64,000 nucleotides of DNA from Homarus americanus (GCF_018991925.1 NW_024737042.1:17503678-17567677), one strand, 5' to 3'. Numbered from the stretch's first letter, positions 12,451 to 25,745 are shown. Numbers and translations: made by a program. The notes: a model not told the origin generated them from the letters alone.

Positions 12451-12609
12451 CCTTGCTCCCGCGGGACCTAACAAGGTAATGGACTTGAAATTAATGTTTT
12501 AAGGCGCGCCAAATGGATCGGTTACAACACAGAAACACGAGAAACTAGACACAGTGTTATTGTGCCTTAGTGGTGCTGAATAGTTTGTTGGTTAGTGCCT
12601 GAGTTGTGG

Positions 12610-12905
12610 TTATGAATGGTTGCGAATGGTTGAGTGGTAGTGGGGATGGTTGAGTGGTTATGGGGAATAGTTGAGTGGTAATGGGGATGGCTGAGTGGTA
12701 ATGGGAATGGCTGAGTGTTAGAGGGGAATGGTTGAGTGGTAGTGGGGATGGTTGAGTGGTAATGGGGATGGCTGAGTGGTAATGGGGATGGCTGAGTGGT
12801 AATGGGGATGGTTGAGTGGTAGTGGGGAATGGTTGAGTGGTAGTGGGGATGGTTGAGTGGTAGTGGGGAATGGTTGAGTGGTAGTGGGGAATGATCGAAT
12901 AGTTG
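12610..12905. repeat. ~20-bp minisatellite
   Basis: Degenerate units of the form GGGGATGGTTGAGTGGTAAT, 19-21 bp, about 14 copies. The minus-strand His/Pro/Thr ORF is its translation. Confidence 0.9.
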
Positions 12906-13149
12906 TGGTGAGTGGTGGTGAGTGATTGTCTTCATCATGATGGTGGTAGTTAGTGGTGGTGGTGAAAGATGGTAAAAGCAGAAGGTAGAGGTAGAAGTAG
13001 CGGATATTTGTGATAGTAGTTGTGATAGTGGTAGTAATGAATAGTTGTGAGCGGTTGTGGACGTGTAGTCGTGGATGGCGAATGACCGTATGTGGTGGTG
13101 GTGAGTGGTTGTGTGAATGGTTGTAATTGGCTTTAGGGGTGGTTGGAGG

Positions 13150-14520
13150 AGGATGAAGGTGATGGTAGTGGATGATATGAGGTAGGTGGATGTGGAAGAT
13201 GAATAGGTAGTGGATGATGGATGAGCGGGTGGATGAGAAACGTGTCTAGGTAGTGAAAGATGGATGAGGGAGGTGGATGGAGAAGGTGTCTAGGCAGTGG
13301 ATGATGGATAAGCGAAGTGGATGAGGAAAGTGTCTAGGTAGTGGATGATGGATGAAGGAGATGGGTGAGGAAGGTGTGTAGGCAGCGGATGATGGATGAG
13401 GGTGGTGGATGAAGAACGTGTCTAGGTAGTGCATGATGGATGAGCGAGGTGGATGAGGAAAGTGTGTAGGCAGCGGATGATGAATAAGGGAGGTGGATTT
13501 GGAAGGTATTTTGATAGTGAATGATGGATAACGGAGGTGGATGAAGAACGTGTCTAGATAGTGGATGATAGATAAGCGAGGCGGATGAGGAAAGTGCCTA
13601 GGCAGTGGATGATGAGTGAGGGAGGTGGGTGAAAAAGATGTCTAGGCAGTGGATGATGGCTGAGGGAGGTGGATGAGGACCGTGTCTAGATAGTGGATAA
13701 TGGATGAGGGGGTGGATGAAGAACGTGTCTAGGTAGTGGATGATGGATTGGGGAGGTGGATGAGGACCGTGTCTAGGTAGTAGATGATGGATGAGGGAGT
13801 GAATGAGCAAGGTGTTTTGATAGTGGATGATGGATGAGTGAGGTGGATGAGAAGGTGTCTAGGCAGTGCATGGTGGATGAGGACCGTGTCTAGTTAGAGG
13901 ATGATAACTGAAGGAGGTGGATTAAGACCGTGTTCAGGAAGTGGATGATGGATGAGGGAGGTGGATGAGGAAAGTGTCTAGGTAGTGGATGATGAATGAA
14001 GAGGTGGATGAGGAAGGTATTTGATAGTGGATGATAGATAGGGAAGGTGGATGAAGAACATGTCTAAGTAGTGGATGATGGATGAGGGAGGTGGATGCGA
14101 AAGTGTCTAGGCAGTGCATGATGGATGAGGGAGGTGGATGAGGACTGTGTGCAGTTAGAGGATGATGACTGAAGGAGGTGGATGAGGACCGTGTCTAGGA
14201 TAGTAGATGGTGAATAAGGGAGGTGGACGAAGAACATGTCTAGGTAGTGGATGATGGATGAGGGATGTGGATGAGAAAGTGTCTAGGTAGTGGATGGGGG
14301 ATGAGGGAGGGGGATTAGGAAGGTATTTTGATAGTGGATGATGGATAAGGGAGGTGGATGAAGAACTTGTCTAGATACTGGATGATGGATGATGGAGGTG
14401 GATAAGGAACGTGTATAGATAGCTGATGATGGATGAGGGAGGTGGATGAGGAGGGTGTCTAGGTAATGGATGAAAGTTGAGGTAGGTGGATGAGGACCGT
14501 GTTTAGGTGGTGGATGATGG
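13150..14520. repeat. ~44-bp minisatellite array, about 30 units
   Basis: Each unit has GTGTCTAGGTAGTGGATGAT, then GGATGAGGGAGGTGGATGAG and a short GAACC-like spacer. Length varies by a few bases, and there are variant units (GGTATTTTGATAGTG at 13506, 13811 and 14321; AGTTAGAGGATGATGACTG). The recurring variant types suggest a higher-order arrangement. Minus-strand ORFs are in-repeat translations. Confidence 0.92.
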
Positions 14521-14603
14521 ATGAGGGCGGTATGGAGGCTAAAGCTGTAAACGCAAACAGAATATTATCATTGTTACACAAGGATTGTAAGGAGGCTATT
14601 ATA

Positions 14604-15453
<850 letters not shown>

Positions 15454-15468
15454 TTGTGCATGGTCGCT

Positions 15469-16528
15469 GCATGGCATGTCAGGACCCTTCTGGAAACTGA
15501 CAAAAATGAGCGTCCTGAAAGAAGAACCGCCCTTAAGGCAAAAGAGCTGGCTAGGTATAACACCGATATAGAAGACTTTAGAGAGTCCCGGCTCCCAGGC
15601 GAGGATCGACTCATAGAACGGGGGTCTGGCTATACCTTCTTCTGGAAGGGTAAGCCTGCTGAGGAGAGAAACTGCATTTATGGAATTTGCTTTGCCATTT
15701 GCCAATGCATCCTACATAGGCTAACTGAAATGCCTGTTGGGATCAACGAATGCCTCATGATGCTCCAAGTCCCACTGAATCACTCACATCATGCCTTCTT
15801 CATCAGTGAATACGCCCCAACACTAGATGCAAAGGATGACATTAAGGAGGCTTTTTACACCCACCTTGACAGAGTGCTAACCTCTATCCCTGAAGAAGAT
15901 AAGATTGTGCTCCTAGGTGAATTAAATGCCAGTTGGCCGAGATGCTGACATTTGGCAGGAAATAATAGGGAGAAATGGACCTGGCAAGTGCAATCCCAAC
16001 GGCCTACTCCTGCTCAACAAGTGTGGTGAAAACAACCTCACTATCACCAATACCTTGTTTAGGCAGGCCGACAAGTTCAAGGGTGCATGGCAATACCCAC
16101 GATTCAAACACTTGCATCTCATTGACTACATCATTGTCAGAGAAAGAGATCGCCGAGACGTCTTCATTACCCGAGCCATGCTTGGCTCAGACCACTGCGA
16201 CACTGATCATCGGCTTGTCAGAGCTAAGCTGTCATTTCATGTCGCCCCAAAACGGGGAAGGCAGCAAGTCTCCAGAAGAGGTTTTAATCGTCTGGAGGCT
16301 TCAGTGGTGGCAACACATGCTTTCAGAAAGCAGCTCGAACATGAGCTGATAAACAAACCGACAACAAACAACCCAAATCCCAATGCTGAATGGTGTTTTC
16401 TCGATACTATGAGGACAAAAACCTGCAGAGAGACCGTAGGTCAGATCGTAAGAATACACCAGGACTGGTTTGATGAAAATGACCCAGAAATCAATGTACT
16501 CATCGATGATAAACGTGCTGTTTTTTAA
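15469..16528 (+). pseudogene. LINE endonuclease domain, frameshifted
   Basis: An APE-like endonuclease split into two frames, 15430-15948 and 15926-16528, with a frameshift at about 15930. Visible motifs are the opening AAWHVRTLL, GELNA (for the metal-binding GDFN block, D replaced by E), NGLLLLNKCGENNL, and the catalytic SDHCDTDHRLV (SDH motif). The enzyme would nick target DNA to prime reverse transcription. It ends at a TAA (16526-16528) within the linker before the RT domain. Confidence 0.75.
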
Positions 16529-16639
16529 CTGAATGGCAGAACAGCCCTCAGTCTCGGAACAAAGCTGAAACCTTCCACAGGAAGAAAGCGACGGACCAGC
16601 GTGAACTTCGTAATCTAAAGAACGACTGGTTTAAAAATA

Positions 16640-18675
16640 AAGCATGTGAAACACAAAAACTTGCAGATCAACACAAGATGCGAGAATTTTTGCAGTCAAC
16701 ACAAAATTCGCGAATTTTTCAATTCCACTAAAACATATTATGGGCCAATCACTCAAAGCACAGCCCCATTCCACTCATCCGATGGTAACTCCCTAATTAA
16801 AGACAATGAAGGCATCCTTCAGCGCTTGAGAGAGCACTACCATTCACTGCTGAACCGAAACATCGATATGGATGTTCTGACTACCCAGCAGGTCCCTCAA
16901 CGTCCAGAGTTGACCCACCTCAGCTATCCTCCATCCCTAGATGAGGTAGCTACTGCCATCAAGCAGATGAAAACTAACAAGGCCTCAGGGCCTGCTGGAA
17001 TCCTAGCCGAGGAGTATAAAGCAGGAGGACATCTGCTTACCAGCCATCTCCACTTTCTCCTGAAGAATACATGTGAAAAGGAGGAAATCCCCCAAGCTCT
17101 ATAAGATGCACCATTGTCAATATTTATAAGAACAAGGGAGACCGGTCAGACTGTGGCAGCTACCATGGGATCTCGCTGCTGTTCATAGCTGGCAAGATTA
17201 TAGCCTGAGTCCTCCTAAACAGACTCCTTGCTGAGGCGGAAAGCTTTCTCGCAGAATCTCAATGCGGCTTTAGACCATCACGTGGCACCATTGACATGAT
17301 CTTTCTACCCGCTAGATACAGGAAAAGTGCAGAGAACAGCGTCGTGACCTGTACATGGCTTTTATCGACCTAACCAAGGCCTTCGACTCGGTCATCAGGG
17401 AAGCCCTCTGGTGGACCCTCAACCGTTTTGACTGCCCACCAAAATTCATCGCCATTGTGAGACAACTCCACGACGGTATGAACGGCAGTGTCCTGCACAA
17501 TGGCACCCACTCTGAGTTCTTCCCCATCCAAACAGGGGTTTAACAAGAGTGTGTACTGGCACCAACTCTCTTTTCCATTTTCTCGGCTGCCTTCCTTACT
17601 CATGCCAGGTGCCAATTTAGTCGGCGAGGTGGAAATCGAGTACCAGGTGAAAGGGGTCTTTTCAACATAAGACGACTCCAGGCAAGAACAAAGGTGTCGA
17701 CAGCTTCCATTACTGAACTTCAGTATGTAGACGACCTCACACTTGACGCTCACACTGAACGTGACCTACAGAAGATCCTGAACACCTACACAGATGCATA
17801 TGCAGAATTTGGCCTTGAGGTGAATGTACATAAGACTCTGAGTCTCTTTCAGCTTGTCCCTGGTGCAGACACACCACCACCATCCATCCAGCTTAACGGT
17901 ACTACCATTTCTAATGTTACCCACATTCGGTATCTCGGCTCCCAGCTGTCCACCACTGCAGACATCAATGAAGAGATTCACCATCGGATCAGATGTGCAT
18001 CTCAAGCCTTTGGCAGACTCCGTACCCGTGTTTTCAGCTGAACGATCTTAAATTATCTACAAAGTTGCACATATATCACGCAGTGGTCCTCCCCACCCTG
18101 TTATATGGTAGCGGAAAATGGGTAACATACAGGAGGCACCTCAAAGCACTTGAAAACTTTCACCAACGTAATCTACATTCCATCCTCCGATTTCGCTGGG
18201 ATGACAAGAGAACCAATGGTCAGTATTTTCGCTGACACCAACTGTAGCAGCATCGAGACTACCATTATCCATGAGCAACTACGCTGGATTGGCCATTTTA
18301 CCAGCATGGACAACAGTAGACTGCCAAAGCAGCTACTTTACAGTCACCTAACGAATAGTAAACTTATCGCTGGCGGGTAACTGAAAAGTTAAAAGGATAG
18401 TATTAAGACAAGCCTATAAAAGAGCCAAATCGACCCCTCACCGGGGAGACGATTACTCCACACCGTAACGCTTGAAGGAGCACCACACAAGAAGGTGGCA
18501 ACTCTTTCGAGTTAGTCCGACGGCATACAGAGGCAAACAAGCGTCAACGGCAGAAAGACGCTGCGTCCGCTCCCCCTCACTAGATCTAGCCCTCCACGCG
18601 TGCAAAATCTATGGACGGTACTGCCAGTCCCGTATCGGCCTCTTTAGTCACCTCAGAACTCACCAACCCAGGTGA
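16640..18675 (+). pseudogene. LINE reverse transcriptase and C-terminal zinc finger, heavily broken
   Basis: RT pieces in order are SLDEVATAIKQMKTNKASGP (fingers, about 16930-17000), AFIDLTKAFDSV (palm A, 17355-17395), a QECVLAPTLFSI segment just after a stop at 17541-17543, and ELQYVDDLTLD (catalytic YVDD, about 17712-17744). Then come RYLGSQLSTTADINEEIHHR and the C-terminal LPTLLYGSGKW. At the end IYGRYCQSRIGLFSHLRTH resembles the C-terminal C2H2 finger of many LINEs, with the first Cys displaced. At least five stops or frameshifts occur. Confidence 0.75.
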
Positions 18676-18699
18676 CATCAATAATAACTCATATCATTG

Positions 18700-19930
18700 A
18701 ATCATAGCTGGATGATCGTCAAACTCGATTCTGGAACTACCTGATGCACACTATCCCTGATATCGGACCCCTCCTCCACCCTCTGGAAGAAGCTATCAGT
18801 GTCAATTTTATTCCCAAATTAGTGAAACACCCTCACTTAACCCCCAGCAGAAAGATCACTCCTTGCACTACCACCGAGACTGGGAGGAATGGGACTCACC
18901 AATCCAGAGGAGATTGCTGCCACCGAACATCAAAACTCAGTTAAGCTTACTACAGCTCTCACGGACCACATAATAGCTCAGAACGCAACAGGGGAGGTGG
19001 ATACCAGTGAGGTAAACAAGATTCGAAGGTCCATTACGACAGAACGACAGCACAGCCAAAGTGATAAGTTGCAGCAACTGTTGCTGCAAGTACCAGAGAA
19101 TTTGAAAAAAAAAGTAGCTATAGCGCAGGAGGTGGGCGCCTCGAACTAGTTAACTACATTACCGATAAGGGCAAATGGTTTCAGTCTCAATAAACAAGAA
19201 TTTACTGATGGCAATGCACTAAGGTACGGTAGGCCAGTAGAAGGTTTGCCCTCCCAATGCATGTGTGGCTCTTCCTATGACGTGGATCACGCCATGGTGT
19301 GCAAGAAAGGGGGCTTCATATGCATGGGCATGACGAAGTAAGGGATCTCACAGCAAATATGTTGAAGGAAATCTGCCGTGATGTCATGGTAGAACCGACC
19401 CTCCTTCCATTGGACGGGGAGATCTTCCAACATAGGACTTCAAACACATCCAACGAAGCCCGTGTTGATGTAGGACTTCAAACACATCCAACGAAGCCCG
19501 TGTTGACGTCAGTGCTCGAGGATTCTGGACGCGGGGACAGCGAGCCTTCTTTGACATCAGAATTTTTTATCCCATGGCCGCATGTCACCGTAACTTAGCT
19601 CTTGATGCTGCACACAGGAGGAACGAGAATGACAAGATAAGGAAGAGAATTCAGAACGTCCATCAAGGCAGCTTCACTCCTCCAGTGTTCACAAGTACAA
19701 GATGCTTGTACGCCAGACTCGCCGAGGTGATATCCGAACAGAAACAGCAGCCCAGAAGTTATGTTACAGCCTGGATGAGATGTCGACTGTCCTTCTCTCT
19801 CCTTCGGTCAGCTTTGCTCTGCCTCAGGGGAACGAGAGCATCGGCCCCAAAGCCGACAACAGGTGCAGATATTGACTATGAGGTTACAGTCACTGAATGC
19901 CGCATAGATCTGAGGCTCAACTAACTCAAC
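18700..19930 (+). pseudogene. C-terminal part of a second retroelement ORF
   Basis: Plus-strand pieces form a domain I recognise from C-termini of RT-containing retroelement proteins in cnidarians and arthropods. They are LLHPLEEAISVNFIPKL, then MGLTNPEEIAATEHQNSV (18889 onward), CMCGSSYDVDHAMVCKKG (zinc-binding C-x-C...H...C pattern near 19260-19310), HDEVRDLTANMLKEICRDV, and RNLALDAAHRRNENDKIRK (19574 onward). Frames are broken near 18870, 19150, 19310 and by a 38-bp tandem duplication at 19434-19509. No RT palm is seen upstream. It may be the tail of a separate LINE joined to the RTE-like element. The function of this domain is unknown to me. Confidence 0.6.
19434..19509 (+). repeat. 38-bp direct tandem duplication
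   Basis: AGGACTTCAAACACATCCAA and the following 18 bases are repeated once, with one mismatch (GATGT against GACGT). As 38 is not a multiple of three, the duplication itself shifts the reading frame of the retroelement ORF. Confidence 0.95.
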
Positions 19931-20082
19931 ACTGCTAGGATAGCTACTTATGTATTAGGATATTTAATATTAAGGTAATAAAATGGTGGCGAAGGAATGG
20001 CTACTGGGGGAGGCTGGAGGCCATAATAATAATAAAAAAAAAGAGTAGTATTGTGTGATATATTCATAAATCTATTCGGCTA

Positions 20083-20136
20083 CAATAATAATAATAATAA
20101 TAATAATAATGATGATGATGATGATGATAATGATGC

Positions 20137-20167
<31 letters not shown>

Positions 20168-20180
20168 AATAATAATAATG
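20083..20180. repeat. (AAT)n/(GAT)n microsatellite
   Basis: AAT repeats 20083-20108 pass into GAT repeats 20109-20167 and back to AAT. Asn/Asp and Ile/Met ORFs are its translations. Confidence 0.97.
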
Positions 20181-20344
20181 ACCGACACAGGCTTGCACGG
20201 ACAAAAAAGACCTGCACTAATTACATTAGAGGACACGTGGCCAATTTTTACCAGGTGTTCCTGTAGAAGGTGGACAATGACGGGGAAGGCGAAAGTTATA
20301 ACTAATATGTGTGAAAAAGACATCCGGTTAATGATAAAGGTGGC

Positions 20345-20600
20345 CTATAAGTGCACCCTCGGCTACACCCTTGTCCAAACCCACAAGGACACCCATGAGT
20401 ATATCCGTAGTCACAAGTACACCTATAGATACACCCAGGACCCTTTAACACACCCACATCTATACCCACGACCGCAAACACTCCCACGACTACACCATCG
20501 ACCACTAACACACACCCACAACTCACAGTAATACCCACGACCATTAACACACCCACAACTACACCCACGACCACTAATACACCCATATCCATAACTACAC
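20345..20600. repeat. Degenerate CA-rich minisatellite
   Basis: Units of the type ACACCCACGACCACTAACAC, irregular in length. The Cys/Gly/Val-rich minus ORFs are translations of it. Confidence 0.8.
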
Positions 20601-20604
20601 CTGG

Positions 20605-20760
20605 ACAATGGTTGGTAGTAGGTTAAATAAACCCCAGTCGTAATAAACCCCCAATATTAAGAGGTCCTAGTTTAACTTTACGTAACCACCATGAATGGGG
20701 TTCAATAGGACTTGGGACCCCATTAGGACTAGGACTAGTCTTCATTTCAAGCTATGGCAT
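20605..20760 (+). repeat. Short dispersed repeat S, copy 1
   Basis: Follows the CA-rich tract and reads GGTTGGTAGTAGGTTAAATA, CCCCAGTC and later GACTTGGGACCCCATTAGGA. A comparable block, GGTTGGTTGCTGGTTAAATT with CTCCAGTC and GACTGGGACCCATTAG, follows the CA-rich right end of V5 at 57147-57245. Similarity is partial. Confidence 0.45.
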
Positions 20761-21170
20761 ATATATATTTTGATATCCTTGTTTATAAAACATCCACCCT
20801 CCACCCAACCACCTCCTTTTCACATTTTTACTTGCCTTTTCCTTTATAAGTGGCCCTGGACTACATGACTTCATATTCTCGCCTCATTCTAGTAGTGAAA
20901 ATGCTGACCTTAACATAGTATTTTAAACAGAATCATAAGACTACATGTTATCTGATTTCAAGGAGCATAGAGGAATGGATATCTTAAGAGAAAAAGCTTA
21001 GAACCCGTCTGAACTGTTTTGATTTGTTTGAGAAGAGTGAATTGTTGACTGTTCTCTTGGGAAATCTTCACGGGAGAGAAGGGAGGCGTTTGTTTGGGTC
21101 AGATGACAGGTCGGTGTGTGCGGTAAAAGGTTGGTGCACTGGTGCAGCTTTTTAACGTTAGTACTGTACT
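20760..21170. other. Unique sequence, no feature seen
   Basis: AT-rich non-coding spacer left of V3. Confidence 0.4.
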
Positions 21171-21174
21171 CCGC

Positions 21175-21380
<206 letters not shown>

Positions 21381-21640
21381 AATGATAATTAATGGGTTAT
21401 TAAAAAAGTTCAACAGCCCGAAGGCTTAAAATATACATTAGATATAAATGACATATTAAATACAAATACATGGGGTGGGGGGGGGAGGTCGTTTAACAAA
21501 ATCTTTCATTACTAAACGGAGAAGGAACATGAATTGAACATACAAATTTTAGTGTAGTTGATGGGCTGGGCTGGTCTCTTGCCCTACTGTGTGAGGTCAT
21601 GTAGGCCACGTGGTGCAGTAACTTGCCCTCAGGTGTTGAA

Positions 21641-22018
21641 GAAGAACATAAGAACATAAGAATGGAGGAAACTGCAGCGGGCCTATTGGCCCATACTGGG
21701 CAGTCCCGTTTACACCCAACCCCTATTGCTCATATGAGCATCCAACCTATGTTTGAAGCAATTCAGCGTATTCGAGTTAATGATGATATTTGGTAACTTG
21801 TTCCATTCATCCACTACTCTGTTTCCAAACCAGTGTTTACCTATTTCACGCCTAAATCTAAATTTGTCTAATTTAAAACCATTGTTACGAGTTCGCTCCT
21901 GGTTGGATAATTTGAGTACCTTTGTAATGTCCCCTTTGTTTAGCCCTGACTTCCATTTATACACCTCTATCATGTCGCCCCTCGCTCTACGTCTCTCGAG
22001 GGAGTGCAAATTAAGATG
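21641..22018 (-). mobile_element. CR1 LINE copy 2, 3' fragment
   Basis: The 3' terminal repeat (reverse complement of TTCTTATGTTCTTATG) lies at 21643-21662. It is followed leftward-to-right by the 3' UTR and the C-terminal ORF2 codons to 22018, where 5' truncation joins the VNTR. The protein tail (stop at 21710-21712) contains GKHWFGNRVVDEWNKLPNII and MSNRGWV, very close to copy 1. About 380 bp. Confidence 0.9.
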
Positions 22019-22110
22019 AAATGAAGGACCTCACGTGGTCATGGAGACACCGAGTGGTGTTGTGTTCACGTGGTGCAGTAACTCGTCCATGAAGGACCTC
22101 ACGTTGTCAT

Positions 22111-24324
22111 AAGAACATAAGAACATTAGAAAATAAGGTGTCTGCACTAGGCCGGTTGGCCTGTGCATGGCAGCTTCTGTCGAGAGTTACTACCGCTCTC
22201 TATCATCCATGAATTTATCTAGCCTCCTTTTAAAACTTTCCAGCGTTCCAGCACTTACTACAAAGTTGCTAAGCTTGTTTCACTCGTCTACCACCCTATT
22301 TGTGAACCAGTCCTTCCTATCTCACTCCTAAACCTAAACTTATCCAACTTAAATCCATTGCTACGAGTCCTATCCTGCTCGGATATTATAAGAACTTTAT
22401 CTATATCTCCTTTATTGATTCCTTTCACCCACTTAAATAATTCTATCATATCTCCCCGCACTCTTCGTCTTTCTAGGGAATGCCAGTTTAGTTTCTTTAA
22501 TCTATCTTGATATGGAAGGATTCTAAGTCCAGGAATCATTTTCGTCATTCTTTGCTGCACCGACTCCAGTGAATTGATATCCATTCTATAATAAGGGCAC
22601 CAGAACTGAACCGCATAATCGAGGTGCGGCCTGACTAGCGCAAGATATAGTTGCAATAAGACCTCTGCACTCTTATTACTTACACTTCTAGATATAAAAC
22701 CTAATACTCTGTTTGCCTTATTTCGAACATTAACGCAATGTTTTCTAGGCCGTAGGTCCGGGCTTACAAGTACCCCTAAGTCTCTTTCACAAGTCGACTT
22801 CTCTAGGTTGATGTTGTTAAGGCTGTTGTATAGGTTGACAGTATTTCTTCTTCCAATATTAAGTACGCTGCACTTGTTGGTGTTGAATTGTATTTGCCAT
22901 TTTTCTGACCACTCCTGCAGTTTGTTTAAACCTTCCTGTAGGGCATTTGCATCCTGCCCTGAATTAATCTGCCGCCCTATTTTGGTGTCATCCGCAAACT
23001 TGCTTAAGTCACTACTGATCCCAGTATCTAGATTGTTTATGTAGAATATGAACAAGAGTGGGCACAGAACTGACCCCTGGGGAACCCCACTGGTTACACA
23101 TCCCCACTCAAATTTAACACCATCTACGCTGACCCTCTGTGTTCTATCGGTGAGCCATGATTTTACCCAATTTAAAACTTTCCCCTTGATACCATGAGCC
23201 TTAACTTTTCTCAGAAGCCTCTGATGCGGTACTCTATCAAACGCTTTGCTAAAGTCTAAGTAAATAACATAGTAATTTTCGTCATTATCTACTACCTCTA
23301 AGACTTTCCTAAAAAACGTCAACAGATTTGTTAGACAAGATTTTCCCTTTGTAAACCCATGTTAAGAGTCGTAGATTAATTTGTTTTTCTGTAAATGCGA
23401 TCGGATGCTATTTGCTATAATTGATTCAAGAAATTTCCCCACTATTGACGTCAAACTAATCGGCCGGTAATTTGACGGTGATGCTCTGTCTCCCTTTTTG
23501 AATAATGGGTACTACATTGGCCTGTTTCCACAAGTCTGGCACAACTCCCGTGTCTAGTGATTTTGTAAATAAATTTACGAGGGGTACGCTAATCTATTCC
23601 TTACACTCTTTCAAAATTCGAGGGAAAATTTCATCCTGCCCTGGGGATTTTGTCTTCTTTAATTTATTTATCTTCTTAAGAACATCCTCTTTTTTGATAG
23701 TGATATTCTTTAATTTCTCTTCTTTATTTTCCCTAAATATCAGTTCCACCTCTGGCTTTTCCTCGTGAATTTCCTCTGTGAAAACAGATAAGAAGTGTGC
23801 TTTACTTATTTTCTCACTATCATCGATCACTTCCCGTCTCTCTGACTTTGAAGGTCCCACTTTATCCTTGACCTTTGTCCCTTGGGATTCGCCTTGGATT
23901 CTCTTGTTATCCTGATTTCGTAGTCCCCCTTTGCCTTCCTTACATTTTTGTTAACATTCCTAGATAGTTCATTATACCTATTTCTGAGATGCTCTCCCCC
24001 TCCCTTTAATTTTTTATAAATTCCATTTTTTATTCCTATGGCATGCTTAAGTTTTTAGGTCATCCACCTTGGCTCATTGTTATTTGACCAAATTTTTCTG
24101 TATGGTATATTTTGTTCCTGTGCTATACGTAGTATACTAGTGAACATAATATTATAGTCATGATCAATTGTTATGTCGCCGGTGACCTCATCTGTTCCTC
24201 CCGGGGACTGACCTGACTGTTCCCAGGCGACCTTACCTAGGTATCTTCTTAACCCCTCATAATCCGCCTATCGAAAGTCTGGGACTCTGACCATATTGTC
24301 ATTGTTTTTCGTTTCCCAATTTAG
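22111..24324 (-). mobile_element. CR1-type LINE copy 3 (different subfamily), 5' truncated
   Basis: The 3' end at 22111 carries the AAGAACATAAGAACATTAG terminal repeat on the plus strand. The 3' UTR (CTAGGCCGGTTGGCC) differs from copies 1, 2 and 4. The body retains the end of the endonuclease domain through the whole RT. The 5' end abuts VNTR sequence at about 24324. About 2.2 kb. Confidence 0.85.
22280..24320 (-). pseudogene. CR1 ORF2: endonuclease tail and reverse transcriptase, broken
   Basis: The long open piece 22288-23322 includes YLDFSKAFDRVPHQRLL (motif A), GVPQGSVLCPLLFIFYINNL (motif B), KFADDTKIGR (catalytic ADD) and the conserved thumb RMTKMIPGLRILPYQDRLKK. Upstream, 23594-23860 encodes INKLKKTKSPGQDEIFPRIL, the RT N-terminal motif. 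About 23860-24300 holds linker and endonuclease end. Breaks include TAA replacing a Gln codon just before HGFTKGKSCL (about 23362), frame changes around 23500 and 23870, and a shifted C-terminus near 22320. Confidence 0.85.
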
Positions 24325-24682
24325 GGTGGTGTGGTGTAGTGTACTGTCACAGTACCCCACTCTCTGCTAAGGTACTGTTCCCTGAATGGACTGATTAACA
24401 CTATACCGCCTGGTCAGAAGATGGTGATCGGTTCCCAGTGGTGTTTACAGAATCTCTGGGTGTGGAACTCACTGGTGGGTCACGGCTCTTGCTGGTACTG
24501 TCTAGTGCTGAATTCACTGGGTTAAACACTGTTCATTACTGTTCAATTACTCAACACTGATCCCAATTCTTTCCAAAACGAAATTGTCACTTTTGGCTGG
24601 ATTATGTTGATATCCCGGTGGGGAGGAGGGGTTCAGGGGAGGGACTTGGGGGAGTTTTGACCCTCCGGTGGTCAAGGATGTA

Positions 24683-24718
<36 letters not shown>

Positions 24719-24719
<1 letters not shown>

Positions 24720-25279
24720 AGAATAAGTTACCATCTTAACTCTACTGTATATCTAGGGTAAGTACAGTAGATAGAGGCCGGAGTAATTTATCCCTCAAAC
24801 AGTGTTAATATTAAACACACTAAGAGCCGCCTCGTCCTTGAAATGTTAATCAAAACTTTGAAGAAGTTATCCTGGAAGCTTCAACTCATTTCATGCTCCT
24901 CCTCAGACGTAATTCTTAAGTAAACTTCTATGATTTTTGCCACAATCATCAAGATGAAGGCGAGGGTCGGCGAACCTTAAGTAAGTAAGTAATTAAATTC
25001 TGCAATACCCAAAAGGAAGCTGAAGATTCGTTTTTTTATGGAGATGGTCTTTGAAAATGGTAAGTCAATTTATCATCAATCAGACTTAACTGACTTATGA
25101 CCTGGCGTGTGAGTCAACTTGGTGCTGTTTAGCAAACTTCTCTATCAAGTGAATCAAGTATTAGTGGAAAGAAGATAGAGATACAACTGCCTAGTTCAGG
25201 GTCAGGTTACTATAAGTCTTCACGAAATACTTACATTTATGTTTCTCAATTGATACAAAGCGGTATTTGTAATGCAACA
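24719..25279. other. Unique sequence, no feature seen
   Basis: AT-rich spacer. No ORF or repeat of note. Confidence 0.4.
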
Positions 25280-25745
25280 CAGTGGAGAGTGGCGGTCATA
25301 TGGATAGAGAGCTCGCCTCCTATTTCAGCGATCGGAAATTCGATTCCCGGGCGCTCCCAGTTCAACCAATTGTAAATGGGTACCTAAGTTTACAACTTGG
25401 AGAAGTGAGTGGGGTCGAGTGCAGTACCGGCAGTGTTGCCTCCTTGTGTACCGAAGGCTTAGTATACAGTGTGCTGTATCCACACTGTCCTTAACGGGCA
25501 GTCATGTCTATGGGACCCACTTTCCCTTTCACTGTGCACTGGACGGGATGTGGCAGTCGACTAGATGGGCTCTCGCCTTCTATCCTAAAGTTCGAGCCCC
25601 CAGTTGACCCATATGTGAATGAGTATCTAACTTTACTGCAATCGGGTACACGTTGTATCTTTGTGTACTAAAATCATAGTACTCATTGCGCTGTATCCAC
25701 ACTGCCTTCAACGATCTGTCAGGTCTGTGGAACATCCAGCTGTTC
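25280..25745 (+). mobile_element. Dimeric tRNA-like SINE
   Basis: Two head-to-tail units about 250 bp apart. Each has a tRNA-like head with a recognisable B box (AATTCGATTCCC at 25337-25348; AGTTCGAGCCCC at 25589-25600) after a GCTCGCCTCC or GCTCTCGCCTTC anticodon-arm-like segment. Each is followed by a shared body (GGGTACCTAAGTTTAC against GAGTATCTAACTTTAC) and a shared end (GCTGTATCCACACTG at both). The A boxes are degraded. The parent tRNA cannot be named safely. The ORFs here are incidental. Confidence 0.7.

Larger units (their letters stand above)
15454..18680 (+). mobile_element. Degenerate RTE-like LINE, 5' truncated
   Basis: A plus-strand non-LTR retrotransposon spanning APE endonuclease, reverse transcriptase and a C-terminal zinc-finger region. 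It starts abruptly at the right-hand (GT)n of V2, so its 5' end is truncated there. It resembles RTE-type LINE proteins often annotated in genomes as craniofacial development protein 2-like. The RTE assignment is from motif memory, not a search. Multiple stops and frameshifts mean it cannot be active. Confidence 0.75.

Noticed and set aside
12012..12474. Val-, Gly- and Thr-rich ORFs
   Set aside because: Translations of the CAC/CAT trinucleotide field; the same happens at 37733-38425, 38594-38908 and 39148-39550.
20663..20740. Short inverted repeats (GGTCCTAGT with ACTAGGAC; AATGGGGT with ACCCCATT)
   Set aside because: Stems are only 8-9 bp and do not nest cleanly. Not enough for a structured element.
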